Positions 7,203 to 14,342 of a stretch of DNA of 14,342 nt are shown one piece after another. Position 1 is the stretch's first letter. Every line of letters starts with the position of its first letter. The DNA lies in the NCBI GenBank assembly GCA_947252915.1, contig CAMXWI010000005.1, positions 1-14,342 of the forward strand, read 5' to 3'. The notes under the pieces are model-generated. The model was not told the origin of the DNA. It saw nothing but the letters and a program-made list of their open reading frames with translations, and did not search any database. Source of the stretch: an uncultured Lactobacillus sp. GTDB taxonomy: Bacteria; Bacillota; Bacilli; Lactobacillales; Lactobacillaceae. The position numbers and the translations under genes were made by a program.

Positions 7203-8684
7203 TTGGCTACTCAAGATCAACCTATTGATATCAATGGCCAGCCATATAATCGGCCACTCATGGTGGCAATTTTGCTAATCGGCTCATTTTGTACCTTTTT
7301 AAACCAGACCATTCTGGCAACTGCCTTTCCAGCATTAATGAATGCTTTTAATGTGAATACTTCGACAGTTCAATGGCTAACTACAGGCTTTTTAATGGTA
7401 AATGGGATTATGATTCCGGTCAGTGCCTATTTAAGCAATCGTTTTAATACCAAGTTACTGTACATGTCGGCAATGATTATTTTTGAACTTGGTACCATTA
7501 TTGCGTGGCTCGCGCCAAATTTTGCCACGCTCTTGATTGCGCGCTTGATTCAAGCGGTGGGTGTTGGTATTACCATGCCACTAATGCAGACCATTATGCT
7601 GACAATCTTCCCACCAGAACACCGTGGTGCAGCGATGGGGATTAACGGACTAGTAATTGGCCTTGCTCCTGCGATTGGCCCGTCTTTATCTGGTTGGGTA
7701 ATTGATAATTACTCATGGCGATATCTTTTTGCGATGATTATCCCAATCGTCGCAGTGGTCATTATCTTGGCACCATTTCTTGTAAAGAGTGTCATCCAAA
7801 CTAGCCATCCTAAATTAGACCTACCATCATTAATCGTTTCAACGATTGGCTTTGGTAGTATGCTCTACGGATTTTCTACCGTTGGCGATAAGGGCTGGCT
7901 CGATCCTGAAGTAATCATCACCATTATCGTTGGTTTTATACTAGTCGGCGTATTAATTCTTCGCCAAAATCATCTTGAAAATCGTTTCTTAGATTTCCGT
8001 GTCTTCAAGACTTTTGAATTTTCTTTAGCCACCGTTCTAAGTTCGATTACAATGATGGCCATGGTTGCCGTGGAATTAGTCATTCCAATGTATCTCCAAA
8101 TTGTGCATGGCCTTTCTGCTTTCCATTCTGGATTAACCTTGCTGTTTGGTGCCTTATTCATGGGTGCTATGAGTCCGATTACCGGGAACCTCTTCGACCG
8201 CTATGGTGCACGCCGCCTTGCTTCAACTGGAATGTTCATTTTACTAATCGGGACCTTGCCATTTGCATTCGTTAACCGAGATACACCAACCGTTGACATC
8301 GTAATTCTCTACGGGATTCGGATGTTTGGAATTTCCATGGTTATGATGCCCGTCACCACTTCAGGAATGAACGCCCTACCACTGTCATTAATCGCCCACG
8401 GGACCGCTGTCAACAACACAATGCGGCAAGTTGCAACTTCCGTTGGGACAGCTATCCTCATGTCGGTATTGACTAACGTTACTAAACATGCGCAACCAGC
8501 TAAGTCACTTCTCACGAGTGCCCCACTACAATACAAATCAGCAATGATTAATGCGACGCTCAAAGGGTACCAAGCTTCGTTCTGGTTTGCCGTTGCCTTC
8601 TCTCTCATTGGTTTTCTAGCAACGTTCTTACTCAAAAATCAGAATGCACACGATTTACTAATCGATAAGGAGGTCAATGATTAA
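7203..8684 (+). CDS. MDR-family MFS transporter (DHA2, EmrB/QacA-like, 14-TM)
   Basis: Proton-coupled efflux permease of 493 residues with about 14 membrane helices, the DHA2 topology. Typical motifs are the TM1 region FLNQTILATAFPALM, WLTTGFLMVNGIMIP in TM2, an antiporter motif C (GLAPAIGPSLSGWVID, about 150-165) and motif-A-like NLFDRYGARRL in the second half. Members export drugs, dyes or other toxic amphipathic compounds; the specific substrate is unknown. The start is TTG at 7203, preceded by a GAAGGGG SD; no better ATG lies near. It is divergent from the merR-like gene with a strong promoter and palindromic operator. Its TAA (8682-8684) overlaps the ATG of the DUF4811 gene, indicating translational coupling. 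Confidence 0.93.
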   Translation: MATQDQPIDINGQPYNRPLMVAILLIGSFCTFLNQTILATAFPALMNAFNVNTSTVQWLTTGFLMVNGIMIPVSAYLSNRFNTKLLYMSAMIIFELGTIIAWLAPNFATLLIARLIQAVGVGITMPLMQTIMLTIFPPEHRGAAMGINGLVIGLAPAIGPSLSGWVIDNYSWRYLFAMIIPIVAVVIILAPFLVKSVIQTSHPKLDLPSLIVSTIGFGSMLYGFSTVGDKGWLDPEVIITIIVGFILVGVLILRQNHLENRFLDFRVFKTFEFSLATVLSSITMMAMVAVELVIPMYLQIVHGLSAFHSGLTLLFGALFMGAMSPITGNLFDRYGARRLASTGMFILLIGTLPFAFVNRDTPTVDIVILYGIRMFGISMVMMPVTTSGMNALPLSLIAHGTAVNNTMRQVATSVGTAILMSVLTNVTKHAQPAKSLLTSAPLQYKSAMINATLKGYQASFWFAVAFSLIGFLATFLLKNQNAHDLLIDKEVND

Positions 8685-9379
8685 TGCTCATCTATCTTTC
8701 ATTTATCATGGCCGTCGGTCTCTACCTCTGTTCAATGTTCTTAAAAAGGGGCCGGCGCGTCGGCGTGATCATTTTTGCGATCCTGTTCGTCCTGACCACG
8801 GTGGGTGTCACCGCTAATTACTCCCATCATTGGGGAATGAAAAAAGTGACCACCACTAAGTCACAACGCATTTACTCAGCAGCGGGAAAGAACTTGCCGA
8901 TTAATTTGTACCAACCCGTTGGTACTTCTGGTAAAGATAATGTTTTCATTTACAAGACCACTCCCCATCAAGGCAAGACGGTTCATACTCAAGCGAATGA
9001 ACGAACTTATAGTCAAACCAAAGTCAGTACCACTAACACCGCCTATTTAACTACTACGTAAACCCGTTGGCGTTACCAAAATAGGTTTTACAAATTCTTG
9101 TTCATTGGTACTGGTATGCAGAATAAACTGATTCACCGGACAAATACCCTTTATTATCCAAAGGGTTACGTTCAGCTAACTGTTAAACAAGCCAATCAAT
9201 TAAAAAAGCGCATGACTAATTCAAATCAAGCAACATCCACAATCAAGCAGCAAATGACGACCTACGTACAGCAAAAGGTTGCCGCTGCTAATACTCGTGA
9301 CCCCCAGAAAATAAAGCAAATCAATCAACAAGCGCAACTTGAATTTCAAGGCCAACTAATTAAAAAACTTCTCCAATAA
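8684..9379 (+). pseudogene. DUF4811 membrane protein gene interrupted by an in-frame TAA
   Basis: A DUF4811-type protein, the usual partner of this MFS transporter in lactobacilli. Residues ~1-50 hold two membrane helices, followed by an outward soluble domain and a basic, helical C-terminus. The frame is intact to residue 125 (TAYLTTT), then TAA at 9059-9061, and then continues in the SAME frame with TRWRYQNRFYKFLF through to 9379. That is 231 residues including the stop position, close to the remembered family length. No frameshift is involved, and one base change (for example AAA to TAA) explains it. The ATG overlaps the MFS stop and has AAGGAGGT at 8667-8674. The downstream part has only a TTG at 9098 with no good SD, so separate translation is unlikely. 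It could be a true nonsense mutation, a sequencing or assembly error, or a truncated but still membrane-inserted protein. Confidence 0.8.
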
Positions 9380-9384
9380 CGATT

Positions 9385-9418
9385 AAAAGGAGCACCGCAA
9401 AAACGGTGCTCCTTTTTT
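9385..9418. terminator. Bidirectional terminator between DUF4811 and RluA-family genes
   Basis: AGGAGCACCG (9388-9397) pairs perfectly with CGGTGCTCCT (9404-9413) around a CAAAAA loop. A run of A precedes it and six T follow, so it works on both strands. Its T tract overlaps the stop codon of the minus-strand pseudouridine synthase gene. Confidence 0.93.
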
Positions 9419-10310
9419 ACTTAGCCAGCTTTAATTGTTTCAATATTGCTTGTTGTGCTTTTGACATTGGTGCTCGAAATTGTAATTGTTGTTCTGTAAA
9501 CGGATCTTGAAAACTTAATGTGCTAGCATGTAAAACTTGGTGATGAACTATTTCCACCGGTCCGCCATAAAGATGATCACCAACAAGCGGATGACCAATA
9601 AAACTCATATGGACCCGAATTTGATGGGTCCGGCCACTATGAAGTTGTAATTGAACCAAACTGTAGTCTTCACTGGTCTGCTGACACCAATATTCCGTTC
9701 TAGCTGGTTGACCAGCTGGGTCAATGATTCGGGCTGCCTGGCCTGCCACCCGTTTAATTGGTTTATCAATCATTCCATGCTGCTTCGTAAGCTTGCCAGC
9801 AACTACTGCGAGATAGCGTTTTTGCATAGTATGCTTTTCTACTTGTTGGCTAATCATACTAGAAGCCACCCGATGTTTTGCAACTAATAATAATCCACTT
9901 GTGTACTTATCCAAGCGAGTAATTAAATGTGGCCGTTGATTAGGATCTTCGCTTTTTTCTAAATACCCTTTAACCCGGTTTAAAATCGTGTCGTTATCTT
10001 CTGTTGGACCTGGAATGGACGCAATTCCCGTTGGTTTATTAATTACTAACCAATTAGCGTCTTCGTAGACGATCGTCAATGGTTGATTACTACTTTTGAC
10101 CGTTGGATCTGGCATTTCAGCATCCACTTGAATGGTTAAAGTTTGATTTGGTAGCACCTGGGTCGTTGGCCGAACATGGCGGTAGTCAACCAAAAACTGA
10201 CCATCCCCATTTTTTATATCATTAAACAGCCGGTGCCCCATCCCCAATTGACTCAAGTATCGTTTGATCTTAATCGGACTGGTACCATGATATTGCCATG
10301 TATTTTCCAT
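9417..10310 (-). CDS. RluA-family RNA pseudouridine synthase
   Basis: Enzyme of 297 residues that isomerises uridine to pseudouridine in structured RNA, probably rRNA. Residues ~10-60 form an S4-like RNA-binding region. The catalytic domain begins near 80 with VYEDANWLVINKP and has the motif TRLDKYTSGLLL (131-142), with Asp134 as the expected catalytic nucleophile. The usual His before RLD is Thr here. A late RTHQIRVHMSFIGHPLVGD block is the conserved RluA C-terminal motif. The open frame extends up to 10352, but those 14 codons run into a terminator hairpin. ATG 10310 has GAGGA (10318-10322) 7 nt upstream and is chosen. The target position is unknown. It lies just downstream of tRNA-Asp with a terminator between them and no clear promoter of its own. 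Confidence 0.92.
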   Translation of the reverse strand: MENTWQYHGTSPIKIKRYLSQLGMGHRLFNDIKNGDGQFLVDYRHVRPTTQVLPNQTLTIQVDAEMPDPTVKSSNQPLTIVYEDANWLVINKPTGIASIPGPTEDNDTILNRVKGYLEKSEDPNQRPHLITRLDKYTSGLLLVAKHRVASSMISQQVEKHTMQKRYLAVVAGKLTKQHGMIDKPIKRVAGQAARIIDPAGQPARTEYWCQQTSEDYSLVQLQLHSGRTHQIRVHMSFIGHPLVGDHLYGGPVEIVHHQVLHASTLSFQDPFTEQQLQFRAPMSKAQQAILKQLKLAK

Positions 10311-10317
10311 TATTATT

Positions 10318-10322
10318 TCCTC
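10318..10322 (-). promoter_or_regulatory. Shine-Dalgarno site fixing the RluA-family start
   Basis: GAGGA on the minus strand, 7 nt before the ATG at 10310. It supports this start over the longer frame that would begin inside the hairpin at 10335-10363. Confidence 0.8.
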
Positions 10323-10334
10323 ATTGATGGTATT

Positions 10335-10363
10335 AAAAAAGCTGGGTAACACCCAGCTTTTTT
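10335..10363 (-). terminator. Terminator hairpin between tRNA-Asp and the RluA-family gene
   Basis: Perfect inverted repeat AAAAAAGCTGGGT / ACCCAGCTTTTTT with a 3-nt loop (10348-10350), followed on the minus strand by the T run of its right arm. It is a strong intrinsic terminator for the tRNA transcript. It stands directly before the RluA-family ribosome binding site. Confidence 0.9.
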
Positions 10364-10367
10364 ATAA

Positions 10368-10442
10368 CGGTCCGTACGAGACTCGAACTCGTGATCTCAT
10401 CCGTGACAGGGATGCGTCCTAAACCAACTAGACCAACGGACC
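10368..10442 (-). tRNA. tRNA-Asp (anticodon GTC)
   Basis: The minus strand folds as a full cloverleaf. The acceptor stem is GGTCCGT/ACGGACC, the D arm contains AGTTGG, the anticodon stem CATCC/GGATG has loop CTGTCAC (anticodon GTC), and the T arm is ACGAG-TTCGAGT-CTCGT. The discriminator base is G, as expected for Asp. The 3' CCA is not encoded and would be added after transcription. A consensus promoter lies upstream and a terminator downstream, so it appears to be a single-gene unit. Confidence 0.97.
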
Positions 10443-10459
10443 ATTTAACAACAATTAGT

Positions 10460-10488
10460 AGTATACGTGAACTTCACCACCCCGTCAA
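10460..10488 (-). promoter_or_regulatory. Promoter of tRNA-Asp
   Basis: Minus-strand -35 TTGACG (10488-10483), 17-bp spacer, -10 TATACT (10465-10460). It is a near-consensus housekeeping promoter, and the transcript would start about 10 bp before the mature tRNA. Confidence 0.85.
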
Positions 10489-10523
10489 TTGTTTTTTCAA
10501 AATTTCACCCGGAAACAATCCGT

Positions 10524-10540
10524 GATACTGGTATCTACCA
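10524..10540. repeat. Overlapping palindromes upstream of mprF
   Basis: GATACTGGTATCTACCA contains two overlapping perfect inverted repeats: GATAC-TG-GTATC (10524-10535) and TGGTA-TC-TACCA (10529-10540). They lie 52-68 bp before the mprF ATG. A possible mprF -10 (TATTAT at 10552-10557, or TATAAA at 10555-10560) is just downstream, so the repeats cover the -35 region, where no good -35 hexamer is seen. This suggests an activator or repressor site. The function is inferred. Confidence 0.4.
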
Positions 10541-10591
10541 TTTAATTACTTTATTATAAAGAAGTAAGCTTATTGAAGGAGTCAGTGAAAA

Positions 10592-13180
10592 ATGAAAACC
10601 ATGATCCAGAAATTAACCAATATCTGGAATAAATACGCTAAAGTCATTAAGACTATTTTTGTGGCCTCCGTGATCATCTTTGTGGTGATCGCCTTAAGTA
10701 ACTTCTTTAAAGAAGTTGATTGGCACCAAGTCAGTGTCGGTATTCAAAATCAGTCCCTGGCAAACGTCATAATCATGACCATCTGTGGCCTTTTAGCAGT
10801 ATTACCAATGCTTGGTTACGATGTTGCAATTACCAAGTTGTTGCCTGGTCACTTTAGTAAATTTTACGTGTTCCGCAGTGGGTGGATCACTAACACCCTC
10901 ACCAACATCGCTGGATTTGGTGGCCTCTTAGGCGCTACCCTGCGGGCCTACTTTTATGGTAAAGAAGCCCGTCGGAATGAAATTCTCCTGGCAATTGCTA
11001 AGATTGCGGTCTTCTTGCTTGCAGGACTATCCATTCTTTGCTGGTTAGCCTTAATTGTGATGTACGGCTTTCATGATGGTGGTCATTTTGATCGTTATGC
11101 CATCTGGCTTATTGGAGGCGGTTGTTACTTCCCAATCGTCTTTATTTTTACCCGTCGGCACGATTCAAAGCTGTTCCAAGGGTTAACTGCTCAACTCAAA
11201 ACACTGCTCACGGTTAGTTCCACTTTGGAATGGCTATTAGTCGCCCTCTTTTTTATCCTGATTGGTTACTTAATGGGCGTCAAAATTAACCTAATGGCCG
11301 TTTTCCCACTTTACGTAGTGGCCCAAGTTCTCGGGGTCGTGTCGATGCTTCCGGGAGCGATTGGCTCTTTTGATGTCATGATGATGCTTGAATTAACAAT
11401 GTTAGGCGTTCCGCGCGCCACCACAGTTGTCTGGCTGTTACTTTTTCGGGTCTTCTACTATATTGTCCCGATTATCATTGGTGCCATTTTCTTCATTCAC
11501 CATATCTTTACCCAATTTGATAATTTCTTTGATCACATCCCACTATCCATCGCTCGGCAAACTGCTCATTGGCTCATCACCTGTTTTATGTATGTTTCCG
11601 GAATTTTGATGCTTTTAGCGGCCTCCGTTCCCGATCTTACTGATAATAATCGACTGTTGCAGCGCTTCTATCCCTTTACCTTCTTCTTTCTTCATCAACT
11701 AACGACAATCCTATTTGCAATCGCCATGCTGGCTTGTGCACGAGGACTTCAATCAAAAGTAAAACGTGCTTACTGGCCAACCGTCATTATCCTCGTTATC
11801 GGCATTACCAACACGATTATTAACTTAGGCACCGTCACACTAACCATCTTTTTGTTTATCATTCTCATTCTGGTGTTCCTGATGCGGCACGTTCCTTATC
11901 GTGAAAAGTTACAGTATTCTACGGGAAAGTTTTTAGTTGACGGAATTATCTTTGTCGGGAGCTTAATTCTCTATATTATCGTGGGAGTTATTAATACTCC
12001 GCACTATGCCGCTAATCATTCCATTCCACAATTTTTACTATTCCCTGGTGAAAAAATTTGGCTATCTGGTTTTATCGGCCTGATTCTTGGCTTTGCCATT
12101 ATGTTCATCATCATCCGTTATTTTATGGCAGGCAACGATCCTTTTGCTGGCGAACAACCACTAGACAAACAACGGGTTTTGGCCATTATCAATGAATTCG
12201 GTGGTAATGAAACCAGTCCCCTCGCTTTGCTCCGGGATAAAAATATTTACTATTATCAAGTTGATGATCATGATCAACTCTTTTTCATGTATCGCCGTAA
12301 AAATGACAAATTAATCATTATGGGTGACCCGGTCGGTAATCAAGAACTGAAAAATGCCGCCATCAAACAATTTTTACGTGAAGCCGATTGCTATGGTTAT
12401 CAATTAGTCTTCTATGAAGTAAATAGCAATACAACACTTGACCTGCATGAATTTGGTTTTGACTTTATGAAGACCGGTGAAGACGGGTGGGTAAAACTCG
12501 CTGACTTTACACTAGCAGGTAAAAAACAACGATCCCAACGCGCCTTGATACATAAGTTTGACCGCGAAGGCTATACATTTGAGATTGTTCAACCGCCCTT
12601 TAACGATCAATTAATGCAAGAAATGAAAAATGTTTCAGATGATTGGCTAGGTCATGAAGTCGAAAAGGGATTCTCCTTAGGCTTTTTCTCACCCCAATAT
12701 ATTAATGAAGCACCAGTTGCATTAGTCCACTCCGCTGCTGGTGAATTAGTGGCTTTCGCCACCCTCATGCCAACCGGTGGTAAAAAATTACTAACAATTG
12801 ACCTAATGCGTCACCGACGCGATGCACCATCTGGCATCATGGACAAAATTTTTGTATCGATGTTCCAATATGGCCAGCAAGAAGGCTACCAATACTTCGA
12901 TTTAGGGATGGCGCCATTAGCAAATGTGGGAGCTTCTCAATACAGTTTTATTGAAGAAAAGGTGGCGCACTTCATCTACGAATACGGCTACCACTTATAC
13001 GGATTCCAAGGACTTCGACGTTACAAAGAAAAATATGCTTCCTGCTGGTTTCCAAAATATACTGTCTTTCGTAAAAAGACGTCGTTAATTGATTCAATGC
13101 TCGCTCTGTTAAGCGTCGTTAACCAACGGATGGACCAACAAGAACGCCGTCACCCTTGGTTTATTTGGTGGAAGAATTAA
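10592..13180 (+). CDS. mprF: Phosphatidylglycerol lysyltransferase/flippase MprF
   Basis: Full-length two-domain MprF of 862 residues. The N-terminal ~530 residues hold about 13-14 membrane helices forming the flippase. The C-terminal ~320 residues form the cytosolic GNAT-fold (DUF2156) synthase that transfers an aminoacyl group (usually lysine) from charged tRNA to phosphatidylglycerol. Seen in the synthase are FMYRRKNDKLIIMGDPVG (about 563-580), FDLGMAPLANVG and YGFQGLRRYKEKYASCWFPKY near residue 800, all conserved in MprF. The product lowers the negative charge of the envelope and protects against cationic peptides and acid. Lysine versus alanine specificity cannot be read from the sequence. 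The ATG at 10592 has AGGAG (10577-10581) upstream. The clc-like gene follows after 23 bp with no terminator between, so they are probably one operon. Confidence 0.95.
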   Translation: MKTMIQKLTNIWNKYAKVIKTIFVASVIIFVVIALSNFFKEVDWHQVSVGIQNQSLANVIIMTICGLLAVLPMLGYDVAITKLLPGHFSKFYVFRSGWITNTLTNIAGFGGLLGATLRAYFYGKEARRNEILLAIAKIAVFLLAGLSILCWLALIVMYGFHDGGHFDRYAIWLIGGGCYFPIVFIFTRRHDSKLFQGLTAQLKTLLTVSSTLEWLLVALFFILIGYLMGVKINLMAVFPLYVVAQVLGVVSMLPGAIGSFDVMMMLELTMLGVPRATTVVWLLLFRVFYYIVPIIIGAIFFIHHIFTQFDNFFDHIPLSIARQTAHWLITCFMYVSGILMLLAASVPDLTDNNRLLQRFYPFTFFFLHQLTTILFAIAMLACARGLQSKVKRAYWPTVIILVIGITNTIINLGTVTLTIFLFIILILVFLMRHVPYREKLQYSTGKFLVDGIIFVGSLILYIIVGVINTPHYAANHSIPQFLLFPGEKIWLSGFIGLILGFAIMFIIIRYFMAGNDPFAGEQPLDKQRVLAIINEFGGNETSPLALLRDKNIYYYQVDDHDQLFFMYRRKNDKLIIMGDPVGNQELKNAAIKQFLREADCYGYQLVFYEVNSNTTLDLHEFGFDFMKTGEDGWVKLADFTLAGKKQRSQRALIHKFDREGYTFEIVQPPFNDQLMQEMKNVSDDWLGHEVEKGFSLGFFSPQYINEAPVALVHSAAGELVAFATLMPTGGKKLLTIDLMRHRRDAPSGIMDKIFVSMFQYGQQEGYQYFDLGMAPLANVGASQYSFIEEKVAHFIYEYGYHLYGFQGLRRYKEKYASCWFPKYTVFRKKTSLIDSMLALLSVVNQRMDQQERRHPWFIWWKN

Positions 13181-13192
13181 AGATTCCACCAA
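13165..13192 (+). promoter_or_regulatory. Intercistronic hairpin spanning the mprF stop and clc SD
   Basis: TTGGTGGAA (13165-13173) and TTCCACCAA (13184-13192) form a perfect 9-bp stem. The 10-nt loop contains the mprF stop codon (13178-13180). The last two A of the stem are the first bases of the clc ribosome binding site AAGGAGG (13191-13197). No T run follows, so it is not a terminator. It could couple clc translation to passage of ribosomes ending mprF. Confidence 0.6.
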
Positions 13193-13203
13193 GGAGGCAA
13201 ATC

Positions 13204-14307
13204 ATGAAAAAAGCAACTGATGTATTAAACAAACCATTTCACTCCAATTTCCTCAAACTAATTTTTGCAGGATCGTTAGTTGGTATTTTGACCGGCCTCG
13301 TAGTCAGTCTCTTTCGCTGGATTATTGATCAAACATTATCGGTTCTGCAAATCATTTATCCAGCCATGGCACATCACCACTGGTGGATTCTTGCTTACGC
13401 TGGTCTAACAATCATCATATGTTTAGTGCTTGGTTATATTATTCACCCATTTCAAACTGACCTAGTTGGCTCAGGGGTGCCCCAGATTGAAGCAATTTTG
13501 GCTGGCCAACACACCATGAATTGGAGCCAAGTTCTGTGGCGTAAGTTTATTGGTGGGTTGCTGGCAATCTGTCCAGGACTTTTTCTGGGACGGGAAGGCC
13601 CCTGTATTCAAATGGGCGCAGCAATCGGTCAAGGCTTTAGTGAGCATTTCTTTCACAGTAATCGTAACATTACTAGAACTTTACTTTCTTGTGGCATTGC
13701 TGCCGGTTTATCAGCGGCCTTCAGCGCTCCATTGGCTGGAACGATGTTTTTATTGGAAGAAATTGTCTTTCATTTTCAGCCGCAAATTTGGCTAACTGCG
13801 CTGGCGGCAGCAATTTGCTCCGATGTAGTCACCGTTTGCTTTTTCGGTACCAAGCCCTGTTTATTTCTCCCCATTACCAACAATCTACCGGTCCATTCCT
13901 ATCCCATCATGATCATTTTGGGAATCATTCTGGGAGTTTGTGCCTATGGTTATCAATACTGTCTTTTAAATCTTCGCTGGTGGTTTAGTAAAATTCGCCA
14001 AATTCCAGCACAGTACCACAGTATTTTCCCCCTGCTATTAATAATTCCCGTTGGCCTTTGGCAACCAAAAATTCTTGGTGGCAGTCACGTCTTAATAAAC
14101 TACCTCGTTGCTAAAGTTACAAACGTTGGAATACATCATTATTCCCAGCTAATAATGTATCTTTTAATCTTTTTAGTGATCCGTTTCGTTTGGTCCATGT
14201 TAAGCTATGGTGCCACAGTCCCGGGAGGAATTTTTATGCCCATTCTGGTATTGGGAGCACTGCTTGGGTGTATTAGTGCACCAATCATGATTCAAACTAA
14301 TGTTATT
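13204..14307 (+). CDS. ClC-family chloride channel/H+ antiporter, 3'-partial
   Basis: Membrane protein of the ClC family; 368 native residues are present before the contig is cut. All three selectivity-filter motifs are visible: GSGVPQIE, GLFLGREGPCIQMG and GATVPGGIFMPILVLGALLG near the break. The Glu in GREGP corresponds to the gating glutamate of ClC exchangers, which suggests Cl-/H+ exchange and a role in acid or osmotic stress. I do not see the features of fluoride-specific CLC-F proteins. The frame can be extended back to 13156, overlapping mprF, but the ATG at 13204 has a perfect AAGGAGG 6 nt upstream. The apparent ending LSLIHI-stop (14308-14328) is adapter. The true C-terminus is missing, including any regulatory domain. 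Confidence 0.92.
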
Positions 14308-14342
14308 CTGTCTCTTATACACATCTGACGCTGCCGACGATT
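14308..14342 (-). other. Nextera/Tn5 sequencing adapter (right contig end)
   Basis: Bases 14308-14340 are the exact reverse complement of the full 33-nt Nextera read-1 adapter, including the Tn5 mosaic end at 14308-14326. The final TT is probably the first two bases of the i5 index. Native DNA ends at 14307. Confidence 0.98.

Noticed and set aside
9098..9379. Separate gene of 93 codons starting with TTG after the DUF4811 stop.
   Set aside because: It is in the same frame as the upstream part, has no good SD, and reads as the natural continuation of DUF4811.
10311..10352. Longer RluA-family frame starting at 10352.
   Set aside because: Those codons run through a terminator hairpin, and the SD at 10318-10322 matches the ATG at 10310.
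13156..13203. Longer ClC frame starting at 13156 and overlapping mprF.
   Set aside because: The ATG at 13204 has a perfect AAGGAGG 6 nt upstream, while the earlier start has none and would add a non-ClC-like N-terminus.
1..14342. Perfect ~29-bp terminal inverted repeats resembling the ends of a transposon, with cargo of resistance-like genes between.
   Set aside because: The repeats are the Nextera adapter, which contains the Tn5 mosaic end by design. There is no transposase gene, and genes at both ends are cut.

Overview
The window is a 14.3 kb contig of Lactobacillaceae-like chromosomal DNA. Evidence for this is the Firmicutes-type RNase J, MprF, the MDR-family MFS transporter paired with a DUF4811 gene, a CotA-like multicopper oxidase close to those of lactobacilli, strong AAGGAGG ribosome binding sites, TTGACA/TATAAT-type promoters, and moderate GC by eye. 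A heterofermentative Limosilactobacillus-type host is my best guess. That genus call rests on recalled protein similarity and was not tested.

Both ends are synthetic. Bases 1-29 and 14308-14340 are the Illumina Nextera (Tn5) read-1 adapter in opposite orientations, so genomic sequence is only about 30-14307. The first gene (multicopper oxidase) and the last (ClC chloride transporter) are cut by the contig ends, and the terminal residues read from the adapters are not biological.

Layout: a 5'-truncated multicopper oxidase (+) converges on a CPBP/CAAX membrane protease (-) across a shared terminator. Next come RNase J (-) with its own strong terminator, a 12-TM MFS transporter (-), a small protein of unknown function (-) and a MerR/GlnR-like regulator (-). 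The regulator is divergent from a 14-TM drug-efflux-type MFS gene (+) that is translationally coupled to a DUF4811 gene. The space between regulator and efflux gene carries a perfect 19-bp palindrome whose two arms hold the -35 boxes of both divergent promoters. The DUF4811 gene is interrupted by one in-frame TAA and is probably a nonsense pseudogene, unless this is an assembly error. It converges on an RluA-family pseudouridine synthase (-), which lies just downstream of a tRNA-Asp(GTC) gene (-) and an intervening terminator hairpin. The right end holds an apparent mprF-clc operon (+) for lipid aminoacylation and a ClC-type anion transporter.

The common themes are envelope and stress defence (MprF, efflux, copper oxidase, anion transport) and RNA metabolism (RNase J, pseudouridine synthase, tRNA). 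I see no phage, insertion sequence, CRISPR array, toxin-antitoxin or other mobile or defence system, and no gene set that looks like a new multi-gene system. The points most worth a second look are the divergent operator, the nonsense codon in DUF4811, the terminator ahead of rluA, and the hairpin spanning the mprF stop and clc ribosome binding site.
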